This document shows, in pieces, positions 1 through 8,231 of a stretch of 64,000 bases of DNA. The stretch is from Candidatus Desulfovibrio kirbyi (lineage in GTDB: Bacteria > Desulfobacterota > Desulfovibrionia > Desulfovibrionales > Desulfovibrionaceae): NCBI GenBank assembly GCA_013374015.1, contig BLLL01000007.1, positions 111,820 to 175,819 of the forward strand, read 5' to 3'. The notes beneath the pieces were generated by a model. The model was not told where the DNA came from and ran no database searches. It saw nothing but the letters and a program-made list of their open reading frames with translations. Both the position numbers and the translations under genes were made by a program. The first letter of the stretch is position 1, and every line of letters starts with the position of its first letter.

Positions 1-1
1 A

Positions 2-124
2 GGCGACGAAGCAAAAAATGACGCTGAAACTTCCAACCAGACTTCCAACCCGCCCGGTGATGCAAAACAGGATGAAGCGCAAGCTGGCAGGAAAGAAGAT
101 GGCGCGGAACAAGTGAATTCTTAG
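2..124 (+). CDS. C-terminal end of an unidentified acidic protein (partial)
   Basis: The frame is open from the window edge and ends at TAG 122-124, giving 40 residues. The tail is hydrophilic, rich in Asp, Glu, Asn, Gln and Ala, and carries a short internal repeat (ETSNQTSN). No domain is visible. Such low-complexity tails are common on small membrane or secretion proteins, but I cannot name the family from this piece. A weak stem (GGAGC/GCTCC, 153-175) lies just downstream and has no T-run. Confidence 0.5.
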   Translation, partial: GDEAKNDAETSNQTSNPPGDAKQDEAQAGRKEDGAEQVNS

Positions 125-325
125 CCTGCCGGGTAATTTTGGTGTAAATACAGGAGCGGTCTTTGTGGCTGCTCCGGTCATCAATCAAGCTGTAAGCTCA
201 AAATGTTATCCACGCTCGTACATTGTCGTATATGGATTTTTTCAGAAAAAGGTTGGAAATAGGGTTGGAAGTTTTTTGCACTAAGAAATGAACTTGTAAT
301 TTTACTCACAATACACTGATATATT

Positions 326-402
326 TGGCGCGCCCGGCGAGATTCGAACTCACGACTTCTGGCTTCGGAGGCCAACACTCTATCCAACTGAGCTACGGGC
401 GC
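326..402 (-). tRNA. tRNA-Arg (anticodon CCG)
   Basis: The minus strand folds as a complete cloverleaf. The acceptor stem is GCGCCCG/CGGGCGC, the D-arm GCTC/GAGT, the anticodon stem TTGGC/GCCAG with loop CTCCGAA (anticodon CCG, reading CGG), and the T-arm GTGAG/CTCGC with loop TTCGAAT. The discriminator base is G and the CCA end is encoded (326-328 on the plus strand). It is a stand-alone gene with its own promoter. Confidence 0.95.
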
Positions 403-428
403 GCAACGGTTATGGTGATATGGAGCGC

Positions 429-456
429 AGTGTAGCAAAGTTAAAATTGTGGTCAA
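429..456 (-). promoter_or_regulatory. Probable sigma-70 promoter of tRNA-Arg
   Basis: On the minus strand TTGACC (456-451) is followed after 16 nt by TACACT (434-429). The -10 element ends 27 nt before the tRNA 5' end. Spacing and placement suit a stable-RNA promoter; the elements match the consensus at 5/6 and 4/6 positions. Confidence 0.5.
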
Positions 457-581
457 GAAGTTGATGCGTATCCCGCAGAGCAGGCGCATCTTAAACGTCT
501 CCCGCCAATCAGGATGTTGCTTTACGGCAAGACATCTGCTACAATCCCCAGACACGCTTATGAACATGACGGATAAATGTT

Positions 582-786
582 ATGGCAGCACAGATACAAG
601 CGTTCATTCAAAAAATTGCCGCTGTCCTGCAACACGCCGCCGGGCAGTGTTGCAAGTTTTTTCAGGGATTTTTTTCGGCAAACCGGAAACGCGCGCGGCA
701 AGAGGCTTCCCATCTCCCGGGCGGAACGTATGCAGATTTTAGGCATTGCCAATAAAAACCGATGGGAGGATATGCTAAATGTCTGA
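582..786 (+). pseudogene. Possible frameshifted small gene upstream of the RNase gene
   Basis: From ATG 582 one frame reads sensibly through FIQKIAAVLQHAAGQ and CCKFFQGFFSANR. Near 690 the coding sense moves to another frame, giving ARGKRLPISRAERM and then ILGIANKNRWEDMLNV, which ends at TGA 784-786 and overlaps the start of the next gene. Joined, the two parts make a plausible basic protein of about 67 residues. I do not recognise the family. It could also be chance reading frames in the leader of the exonuclease gene. Confidence 0.3.
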
Positions 787-2887
787 CAGCGTGCAGTACC
801 CTGCGGAAGGCTGCATTGTGGAATACATGGAGGGCAACGCCCCCCAGATCGCCCTGATTACCGAAGAATCCGGCGGAAAACTGCGCCTTCTGCTGCCGAA
901 CAGACGCGAAGCACGCCTTGCCGTGCAGCGCCTTCTGCCTTGGCTTGGCCCACTGTACCGCGCGGGCATGGGCAAGGAAGAATCTGTCCGCCTGCTGGAT
1001 TCCCACAAAAAAATACGCGAAGACACAACCGTGCGCATATCAGCTCTGGATGTCTGGCATACGGCGCAGGGCGAAGTTGCCGCAGCTCCGGCCAAATGGT
1101 TTGCCGAACTTTTTACTACAGCTCCAAACACGGATACCGTAGCCGCCTACGGACACGCCCTGCTTGCCTGTAAAAGCCATTTTCGTTTTCAACAGCCCGA
1201 TTTTCAAGTATTTTCATCAGAGACAGTCGAAAAACGCCTTGCGGAAATTCGCTGCAGGCAGGAGCGTGAAAGCCTAATTGCCGGCGGCGGGGCATTTTTT
1301 CGCCTGCTGTGGGACGTTGCCTGCAAAAAATGCGAACTTCCCCCAAGAGAGCCTGTTCTTTTGGACAACAGCCCTTGGCCTTCCCCGGATGTTCTGCAAC
1401 GCCTCAAGGAACTGCTGCGCGCCAAAATGATTGACCCGGAAAATCAGGAGCACGACGCCCTGTGGCGCATACTTGTCAAGGGGCTGCCCGATATGCCCCA
1501 TTTGCCGCTGCAACTGCTCACGGCGCTTGGCGAACTCCCGCCGCACCACAATTTTTGGCTTGACCGCGCGGACTACGCGGCGGGCGACGACTGGTGGCAG
1601 CCTTACGCGGAGGAAGTGCGCGACTTGCGCGCAAAGGCGCTACGCTCCGACCTGTCTGTCTGCGACCTGCCCTTTGTCAGCATTGACAGCGCAAGCACGC
1701 GCGACGTGGACGACGCCTTTTTTGTGGAATCCGACCCCCAAGGCTTTATACTCACCCTTGCGCTCGCCTGCCCCGCCTTGTACTGGCCGTTTGGGGGAGC
1801 GCTGGACAACAGCGTGCTGCGCCGGGGCACCAGCGTTTATCTGCCGGAAGGTACGTGCCACATGTTGCCGGAAACGCTCGGCACGGACTGTTTTTCGCTG
1901 ACGGCGCAAAGCCCGCGTCCCGCCCTGTGCGTGCGTGTGCCCGTTGACGCGAATGGAAACGTCGGCCGGTGCGGGATATTTACCGCAACTGTCCAACTTG
2001 CGGCCAATCTGACCTTTCAGGACTGTCAGTCTGTGCTGGACGCCCGGCTGGATGACCGTCTGGATAATCCGGCTGCCGCGCACGCCAACACACTGCGCTT
2101 GGGGCATACGCTGGCAAGCCTGCTCCAGAAAAACCGCATCGCAAAAGGCGCGGTTGTCATGGACAGGCCTGAACCGCTGATCACCCTGCACGGCGCGGGC
2201 GCGGACATTACAGTCGCTATCGCGCAAGAGCCGCCGGCGCCGGAGGCCCAGACGCTGGTGGCCGAACTGATGATCCTTGCGGGCGGCGCTGTGGCCGACT
2301 GGACGCGCCTTCACGATCTGCCCATGCTGCATCGCACCCAAGACGTTGTCCTGCCCAGAGAATACGCCGGCATATGGACGGCGCCGCAGGACATGGCGCA
2401 CATCATGCGCTCGCTGGCGGCTTCCTGCCTTGAAGTTTCGCCCCACCGCCACGCAGCCCTTGGCGTGGAACGCTACACCCCTGTCACTTCGCCCCTGCGG
2501 CGCTACGCCGACCTTGTCAACGAATCTCAGGTTCTGCATTTTCTGCGGACAGGCACAGCGCTACGCAACGCAGCGCAGCTTGAGCGTCTGCTGAATGTGC
2601 TCGCCCCTGTGCTGGAGGCAGTCGGCCAGGCGCAACGATCCCGCCCGCGCTACTGGAAGCTGATCTATTTTCGCCAAAAAGGCGACAAACTGTGGTGGCA
2701 CGGCGTCATCACGGAAGAAAACGACGCCTTTGTCAGCGTTTCTCTTCAGGATCAAGGGTTTTTTGTGCGCGGCAAGCGCCATCTTTTTGACGAGCGGGCA
2801 TGCCCGGGCATGGCAGTGGACGTGCGCCTGGGTAAAGTGCACCCGCTCTACAACGAAATACAGATTCTTGAGGCAACAACACAATAG
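779..2887 (+). CDS. RNase II/RNB-family 3'-5' exoribonuclease
   Basis: A 702-residue protein of the RNase II/RNase R superfamily, which degrades RNA processively from the 3' end. The RNB active-site signature is seen near residues 299-315 (SIDSASTRDVDDAFF), with the clustered aspartates that bind the catalytic metal. The conserved stretch YTPVTSPLRRYADLVN lies later in the catalytic domain, and a short beta-rich S1-like tail follows from about residue 635. The N-terminal part lacks an obvious pair of cold-shock domains, so this is a divergent RNase II-type enzyme rather than a standard RNase R. The start is supported by GGGAGGA about 8 nt upstream. plsY follows after 16 nt. Confidence 0.85.
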   Translation: MSDSVQYPAEGCIVEYMEGNAPQIALITEESGGKLRLLLPNRREARLAVQRLLPWLGPLYRAGMGKEESVRLLDSHKKIREDTTVRISALDVWHTAQGEVAAAPAKWFAELFTTAPNTDTVAAYGHALLACKSHFRFQQPDFQVFSSETVEKRLAEIRCRQERESLIAGGGAFFRLLWDVACKKCELPPREPVLLDNSPWPSPDVLQRLKELLRAKMIDPENQEHDALWRILVKGLPDMPHLPLQLLTALGELPPHHNFWLDRADYAAGDDWWQPYAEEVRDLRAKALRSDLSVCDLPFVSIDSASTRDVDDAFFVESDPQGFILTLALACPALYWPFGGALDNSVLRRGTSVYLPEGTCHMLPETLGTDCFSLTAQSPRPALCVRVPVDANGNVGRCGIFTATVQLAANLTFQDCQSVLDARLDDRLDNPAAAHANTLRLGHTLASLLQKNRIAKGAVVMDRPEPLITLHGAGADITVAIAQEPPAPEAQTLVAELMILAGGAVADWTRLHDLPMLHRTQDVVLPREYAGIWTAPQDMAHIMRSLAASCLEVSPHRHAALGVERYTPVTSPLRRYADLVNESQVLHFLRTGTALRNAAQLERLLNVLAPVLEAVGQAQRSRPRYWKLIYFRQKGDKLWWHGVITEENDAFVSVSLQDQGFFVRGKRHLFDERACPGMAVDVRLGKVHPLYNEIQILEATTQ

Positions 2888-2903
2888 CCAGTGAAAGCGC
2901 TGT

Positions 2904-3518
2904 ATGACAGAAACACTCTACGTTACGCCGCTTATGGCACTCTGGCTCGCCACAGCCTATGCGCTGGGTTCTGCTCCCTGGGGTCTGGTTATCGCAAAAA
3001 CCTGCAGCGGCATTGACCCGCGCGGCCACGGCAGCGGCAATACCGGCGCCACAAACGTGGCGCGGCTGTGCGGTTTCGGCTACGGTGCGGCAACGCTTGT
3101 GTGCGACGTGCTCAAAGGCGCAGTCGCCATCTATGTGGCCCTGCGCCTCAATCCCGCGCCGCTTTTTGTGTCGCTTGCCGGCCTCTGCGCCGTGTGCGGC
3201 CATGTTTTTTCCTGCTTTATGCGTTTTAAGGGCGGCAAGGCTGTAGCCACCAGCATCGGCGTTTTTTTGCCGCTCGCTTTCTGTCAGTTGCTTACAGCCG
3301 CGCTGTTGTGCCTTGCGGTTATCTGGCGCTTCGGCTATGTGTCGCTGGGTTCGCTGACGCTGGTCACCGCCCTGCCGATTCTGCTGGCCACGGGCGGTTA
3401 TTGGCAGTGGCTGCCCTTGAGTCTGGGAATTTTTGCCCTTGTGGCTTTCAAACACCGTGAAAACATAACGCGCCTGCGCGCCGGCACAGAAAAAAGCTGG
3501 CGCAAGGCAAAGGGCTGA
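2904..3518 (+). CDS. plsY: Acyl-phosphate:glycerol-3-phosphate acyltransferase PlsY
   Basis: A 204-residue integral membrane protein with about five hydrophobic segments. It transfers the acyl group from acyl-phosphate to glycerol-3-phosphate, the first step of phospholipid synthesis at the inner membrane. The PlsY signature is present: GSAPWGLVIAK near residue 22, HGSGNTGATN near residue 45, and FKGGKAVATS in the later loop. Length is typical of the family. It sits between the RNase gene and thrC with short gaps, so the three probably share a transcript. Confidence 0.93.
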   Translation: MTETLYVTPLMALWLATAYALGSAPWGLVIAKTCSGIDPRGHGSGNTGATNVARLCGFGYGAATLVCDVLKGAVAIYVALRLNPAPLFVSLAGLCAVCGHVFSCFMRFKGGKAVATSIGVFLPLAFCQLLTAALLCLAVIWRFGYVSLGSLTLVTALPILLATGGYWQWLPLSLGIFALVAFKHRENITRLRAGTEKSWRKAKG

Positions 3519-3522
3519 ATCC

Positions 3523-4965
3523 ATGACAGACGTCTTTCCCACACTTCGCGGCCGTATGGAATACGTGTGTCTTGGCTGCGACGCGCGTTACCCTGCCGAT
3601 TCTCTGCTGTACACCTGCCCTGGGTGCGGCAATGTTTTTTTGCTGGAAACTATCGACTTTCACAAACTCAAGGAACGCAGCGCCGCTGATTGGCGCGCGC
3701 TTTTTGACGCGCGCGCGGCAAGCCGCATCACGGCGCTACGGGGCGTTTTCCGCTATTACGAGTTCATTGCGCCGGTACTGGATGCGCAAGATATTGTATA
3801 TCTGGGCGAAGGCATAACGCCCATTGTGGAGGCCGCGCCCGCCCTGCGCGATCAAATCGGCCTGTCCTTTGCCTACAAAAACGACGGACAGAACCCCAGC
3901 GCCTCGTTCAAAGATCGCGGCATGGCCTGCGCCTTCAGCTATCTCAAATGGCTCTGTCGGCGCAACAACTGGGAAGAAGTGCTGACGGTGTGCGCCTCCA
4001 CCGGCGACACCTCCGCTTCCGCAGCGCTGTATGCGGCCTATGTCGGCGCGCCGCTCAAATCCGTTGTGCTGCTGCCGGCGGGCAAGGTGACGCCCCAGCA
4101 GTTGTCACAGCCCTTGGGTAGCGGCGCGACAGTTCTGGAACTCCCCGGCGTGTTTGACGACTGTATGAAGGTTGTGGAACATCTTGCGGAAAATTACCGC
4201 GTGGCGCTGCTCAATTCCAAAAACAGCTGGCGCATTCTGGGGCAGGAATCCTACGCCTATGAAACAGCGCAGTGGCACGACTGGGATGTCGTGGACCTCT
4301 GCCTGTTTGTGCCTGTGGGCAACGCGGGAAACATTACGGCCATCATGTCCGGCTTTCTGAAACTCCATGAGCTTGGCCTTGTCACGAACCTGCCGCGTAT
4401 TTTTGGGGTGCAGTCAGAACATGCCGACCCTGTGTACCGTTACTACGCCGCCCCTGCCTTAGCACGGACATGGCAGCCGGTGCGGGTGCGTCCGAGCGTT
4501 GCCCAGGCCGCCATGATCGGCAACCCGGTGTCTTTTCCCCGCGTGCGAAAACTGGCGGAACGCTATATTGCCGCAGGCGGGGAAAAAGCCTTCCAGATCA
4601 TACAGGTCAGAGAGCAGGAGATAATGGACGCCATGCTCAAGGCCAACCGCCACGGGCATATTGCCTGCACACAGGGCGGGGAGTGCCTGGCCGGCCTTGT
4701 GAACGCGCTTGCACTTGGTCTTGTCAGCCGCAGTGAACGAGCACTGCTGGACGCAACAGCCCACAGTCTGAAATTTGCCGGTTTTCAGGAACTGTATTTT
4801 ACGGACGCTTTTTCGCCGGAATACGGCATCACGCCGAACATTGATCTGGCAAACCGCCCGGAGGCGCTTTTGCCGCGGAGCGCGCGCAACGAACTGGAAG
4901 ACGCTGCCTATACGCGCAAGGCGGCGGAAGCTATGGCGAAGCTGCTGAGGCTTTCGCCAAAATAG
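3523..4965 (+). CDS. thrC: Threonine synthase
   Basis: A 480-residue PLP enzyme converting O-phosphohomoserine to threonine. An N-terminal zinc-ribbon-like unit (Cys16, Cys19, Cys32, Cys35) precedes the fold-type II core. The PLP lysine is Lys130 in PSASFKDRG. Other hallmarks are the substrate region LGEGITP (94-100) and the PLP-phosphate loop VPVGNAGN. The start lies 4 nt after the plsY stop. The gene is full length and ends just before the foreign island at about 5000-7470. Confidence 0.92.
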   Translation: MTDVFPTLRGRMEYVCLGCDARYPADSLLYTCPGCGNVFLLETIDFHKLKERSAADWRALFDARAASRITALRGVFRYYEFIAPVLDAQDIVYLGEGITPIVEAAPALRDQIGLSFAYKNDGQNPSASFKDRGMACAFSYLKWLCRRNNWEEVLTVCASTGDTSASAALYAAYVGAPLKSVVLLPAGKVTPQQLSQPLGSGATVLELPGVFDDCMKVVEHLAENYRVALLNSKNSWRILGQESYAYETAQWHDWDVVDLCLFVPVGNAGNITAIMSGFLKLHELGLVTNLPRIFGVQSEHADPVYRYYAAPALARTWQPVRVRPSVAQAAMIGNPVSFPRVRKLAERYIAAGGEKAFQIIQVREQEIMDAMLKANRHGHIACTQGGECLAGLVNALALGLVSRSERALLDATAHSLKFAGFQELYFTDAFSPEYGITPNIDLANRPEALLPRSARNELEDAAYTRKAAEAMAKLLRLSPK

Positions 4966-5062
4966 GCACTTGTTCAGAGAGCCAACCCTGCCCAGATAAT
5001 TATTGAGAGTAATAACAATAGAATGATTTTATGATATGCTTTCTCCAAGTTAAGGAGGGGGT

Positions 5063-5284
5063 ATGACTGAATGTCCAAAATGCGGGTTGGTCAAGACGGT
5101 CAAGAACGGTTGCCATCTCGGGAGGCAAAGACATCGTTGCAAAGATTGTGGTTTTCAATTCACGCGCGCCACATCAAAAGGGCGTCCGGCGAGTGAAAAA
5201 GCTACTGCGGTTCTGTTGTACACACTGGGGCTTTCACTGCATTCTTTTGTTAATACTCTCAAAAAGATATCAATGAAAAATTAG
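5063..5284 (+). mobile_element. IS1-like transposase N-terminal fragment (truncated)
   Basis: The reading frame begins MTECPKCGLVKTVKNGCH and continues GRQRHRCKDCGFQFTR, a CxxC...CxxC zinc ribbon followed by a helix-turn-helix start (GLSLHS). This is the typical N-terminus of InsA-like proteins of IS1-type elements. Similarity stops after GLSLHS; the next residues (FVNTLKKISMKN) look unrelated and the frame ends at once. The catalytic half is absent and I found no convincing terminal inverted repeats. GGAGG lies ahead of the ATG. It is a dead stub at the left edge of the restriction-modification island. Confidence 0.7.
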
Positions 5285-5307
5285 TGCTTGAGCGACGCTA
5301 AATTGTA

Positions 5308-6597
5308 TCACCCGGACACCGTCAACCTTACAATCCAATCGAGCCAAGCTCGTACCGTTGAAGACCTCCTTTCTTTGGTGTTTTGACTGAGGGAAAGATT
5401 AGATTCGTCCATGATTTGGCAGATTGTATTTTTATCAGGAATTACAGAACTTTTTACCATAAGCCCAAAAACTTTGCAGAATATTGGGCGTTCTAAAATT
5501 TTTTTTATTAGTGATAGATGCTTTGGTTTATACCGTTGCCCCATTATAAATCTGGCATCTGAGGTAAGCCTATACTTACCTTCCCCATTTGCATTATTCA
5601 AGCGTTCGACTAATCCAAGATATTCACAGGCTGAGATATAGTAGTTAGTTTGTCTGGGGTCAAATTCATATTTTAATGTAACCTCGTTTCGTGTGAGGCT
5701 TTCTTCGAATAAGACGGACAAAAGATCGACAATCCTTTCAAAAGAGTCAGCTTGCGGGAAAACACCATCCTGTTCTGTAATAACACAAATATTTTTCCAA
5801 AGCTCAATGACTTCCTGGAAAGAAATATCTTCATCAGCAAATGTATATGCCTTATGTTGTAACAGGTTGATCGAATTGTAATTCTCTAATTTTTCAAACT
5901 TATAAACAAAAATATGGAAAACATCATTAGAAAATACTAAAAAAATTGGGATAACAGGCTTTAAAATTTTTTTACTCCATAATCGATAAGGATAATAGAG
6001 CTGCCTAATCAGCATTTCTTCCGTCGCCATATTTTTAGCTTCACAAAGACAAAAAACATCCCTGCCTTCATATCCGGCATCAATTTCAATTTGCGCGTTT
6101 TGAACAGAAATTTTTGTTGTTATATTAGGACATTGTTTATTTTCAATAAAATAATCAAAATTACCTGACGTCATACGTCCGTTTACAGTAAAGGCCAGAT
6201 TGGACTCCCCCAATATATCTCCAATAATTCCACTATTATAGGCAAAGAGCAATGCAGAGGCCTCACTATATAAATTTGTATGGTCAAGCGTTTGTAAATC
6301 GGGAATCTCCACAAGAGAAGGTCTTACAGCTGGATATTCCACCTTTGTATGAGTGGAATACGGGCCAATTATGTATTCTCCACGAGCGACAGGAAGAATA
6401 GACAGATTATTTTGCTGAAAAATCTCTGGCAGCAGAGATGACTGGTCAAATTTTGCCATCAACCGAGCTTCTTTGTAAATATTGATCTCTGCCGCTGAAA
6501 TACGAAATGAACCCGATTGTGAAACCTTAGATACAATATCATGGGCAGCAAACAGGATTTTCCAAGCATGCTCAACGCTAATCTTTTTAGAAGCCAT
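5308..6597 (-). CDS. Putative type II restriction endonuclease
   Basis: A 429-residue protein from AT-rich DNA, lying directly downstream of a DNA adenine methylase on the same strand. The methylase stop overlaps the ribosome site of this gene. A PD-(D/E)XK-like nuclease motif is visible: EIDAGYE at 171-177 followed by EAK at 186-188, with hydrophobic strands around both. The C-terminal 150 residues look like winged-helix DNA-binding units. I do not recognise a characterised restriction enzyme. The functional call rests on the partner gene and the motif. The recognition site cannot be read from the sequence. Confidence 0.65.
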   Translation of the reverse strand: MASKKISVEHAWKILFAAHDIVSKVSQSGSFRISAAEINIYKEARLMAKFDQSSLLPEIFQQNNLSILPVARGEYIIGPYSTHTKVEYPAVRPSLVEIPDLQTLDHTNLYSEASALLFAYNSGIIGDILGESNLAFTVNGRMTSGNFDYFIENKQCPNITTKISVQNAQIEIDAGYEGRDVFCLCEAKNMATEEMLIRQLYYPYRLWSKKILKPVIPIFLVFSNDVFHIFVYKFEKLENYNSINLLQHKAYTFADEDISFQEVIELWKNICVITEQDGVFPQADSFERIVDLLSVLFEESLTRNEVTLKYEFDPRQTNYYISACEYLGLVERLNNANGEGKYRLTSDARFIMGQRYKPKHLSLIKKILERPIFCKVFGLMVKSSVIPDKNTICQIMDESNLSLSQNTKERRSSTVRAWLDWIVRLTVSG

Positions 6598-6602
6598 TGA
6601 TA

Positions 6603-7454
6603 TTATCTCCAGTTTTTTATCAATAACTCTTTTACATTGCCACGCCCTGCGGCATCAGAATTGATTGCGCGTTTTGCCAGAACTGGAATTATTTCATATC
6701 GATCGGATTGATAAATCCGCCTTATAAATTTCGTATCAGAGTTGCTTAGTAGGCATCTAACACCACGCTCTGTGAGTTTTGCAAAAACATCTCCCAATCG
6801 AGCCTGTTCATCTTCATCAAATCGACCTGCTTGGTAACCAGTAAAATTCGTATTATCAGGGCTATGATAGGGCGGATCAAAGTACACAAAGGAATGCTCG
6901 TCTGCGCTTTTTACAGCATCTTCAAAATCAACATGAGTAATTTTTAAATCGCTATCAGAAAAGTATTTATGGATCGCCCGTAACACAGGCTCATCACATA
7001 TAGCTGGTTTCTGATAACGACCATAGGGGGCATTGAACAATCCCTGCGCATTGACACGATAAAGCCCATTATAGCATGTTTTATTGAGGTAAATCAGGCG
7101 GGCGGATTTTTCTACTGCTGACAGTTTCCCAAAAGCATCTTCATCTCTGTCTTGTTCCCTAACTTTATAGAAATAATCCTCACTATTATTTTTTTTATGA
7201 ATTTTTAGCACATCAATCAAGTCATCGATGTGCAAACGAATGCTGTCATACGTGAGCATTAATTGTAAGTTTAAATCATTGATAGTGGCCTTCTTTGGCT
7301 GCATATCGAAAAATACAGCACCTGCTCCTATGAATGGCTCATAGTATCGACATTTATTTAACGGAGGAATAAATTTCTGGATTTCTGGCAAAAGCTGTCG
7401 TTTACCTCCTGCCCATTTCAGATATGGCTTCACTAGCGCATTAGTTTTTGGCAT
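6603..7454 (-). CDS. Dam/D12-class DNA adenine N6-methyltransferase
   Basis: A 283-residue SAM-dependent methylase. Motif I is KWAGGK (13-18), the FxGxG motif is FIGAGAVFFD (41-50), and the catalytic DPPY is at 193-196. Length and motif order fit the Dam/DpnM/EcoRV D12 class, whose members methylate adenine in GATC-like sites. Being paired with the downstream nuclease gene, it is probably the protective half of a restriction-modification system rather than an orphan Dam. Base composition is much AT-richer than the flanking thrC and tsaC, pointing to horizontal transfer. No clear ribosome site precedes the ATG. Confidence 0.88.
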   Translation of the reverse strand: MPKTNALVKPYLKWAGGKRQLLPEIQKFIPPLNKCRYYEPFIGAGAVFFDMQPKKATINDLNLQLMLTYDSIRLHIDDLIDVLKIHKKNNSEDYFYKVREQDRDEDAFGKLSAVEKSARLIYLNKTCYNGLYRVNAQGLFNAPYGRYQKPAICDEPVLRAIHKYFSDSDLKITHVDFEDAVKSADEHSFVYFDPPYHSPDNTNFTGYQAGRFDEDEQARLGDVFAKLTERGVRCLLSNSDTKFIRRIYQSDRYEIIPVLAKRAINSDAAGRGNVKELLIKNWR

Positions 7455-7568
7455 GAATTAACACCGTACTTTGCAAGGTTCCTCCGTTTCACCACCCAGC
7501 ACCGCGACACAAGTTGGCATTGTATCTCTAATCCAAGGATTTTTCAAGCGGTTTCAGAAGGCCTTACA

Positions 7569-8231
7569 TCAGCACAGGCAGACAAAGCCTGCGGCGGTCA
7601 GCATGTCCACGCTTACCGCCCCCTCCCGCAGGACGCGCAAGGCTTTTCCGGAAACAGCCGGCAACGGCTCCACAATGGTTGACGGCGCGCCGCCTATCGG
7701 CTGTCCCCCCCCCCGCACAACACAACCCCCCAGATTTTTCAGCGCGGTCAGCAGTTCTCCGTCCGCGTCCTCAAGCGCGCGCGCGGGCATCCCTCCGCTC
7801 CTGTTCGCGCTGCTGGCCGTTAACGCGCCCCCTGTCCTGAGCGCCAGCGCAGCCGCCAGCGCGTGCGAAGTCACCCGCACGGCGGCCTTGCCGTCGGCAT
7901 TGACCAGAGATTCCGGCAAAGAGCCTCGCGCCGGCAAAAGGACAGTCAACGGCCCCGGCCAGAATCGCGCCAGCAACTCCTGTGGAGCGGCGTCCAGCGC
8001 GACAAGATCATACAGTTGCCCGCTGTGCGCGGCCAGCAGGAGCAAAGGCCGCTCAAGGGAACGCCGCTTGAGCCTGTACACGTCAGCAACGGCGCGCGCG
8101 TTGGTGGCCAGGCAACCTAGGGCATACAGCGTCTCTGTGGGAAACAGTGCCACTCCGCCGCCGGCAAGACAGGCGGCGGCGGAGTCAAGCGACACTCCGC
8201 CCGTTCCCTCCACAGGGCTACAGCACCTCAT
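7569..8231 (-). CDS. tsaC: L-threonylcarbamoyladenylate synthase (TsaC/Sua5/YrdC family)
   Basis: This enzyme makes the threonylcarbamoyl-AMP used for the t6A modification of tRNAs reading ANN codons. The signature FPTETLYALG is near the N-terminus, followed by KRRSLERPL, FWPGPLTVLLP and LTASSANRSGG, the usual order of YrdC motifs. The start is uncertain: ATG 8231 overlaps the end of the oligosaccharyltransferase gene by 14 nt; GTG 8213 and ATG 8261 are alternatives. A run of ten G (minus strand; C10 at 7705-7714) lies in frame within the codons for RGGGQ near the C-terminus. Confidence 0.85.
   Translation of the reverse strand: MRCCSPVEGTGGVSLDSAAACLAGGGVALFPTETLYALGCLATNARAVADVYRLKRRSLERPLLLLAAHSGQLYDLVALDAAPQELLARFWPGPLTVLLPARGSLPESLVNADGKAAVRVTSHALAAALALRTGGALTASSANRSGGMPARALEDADGELLTALKNLGGCVVRGGGQPIGGAPSTIVEPLPAVSGKALRVLREGAVSVDMLTAAGFVCLC

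Noticed and set aside
198..215. A DnaA-box-like TTATCCACG, considered as part of a replication origin
   Set aside because: Only a single imperfect copy, with no cluster, no AT-rich unwinding repeats and no dnaA or dnaN nearby.
181..567. A 128-residue minus-strand frame
   Set aside because: Runs through tRNA-Arg (the tell-tale QLDRVLASEARSREFESRRA is translated tRNA).
1640..2539. A 299-residue minus-strand frame
   Set aside because: Antisense to the RNase gene and His/Arg/Gln-rich without any motif; a shadow.
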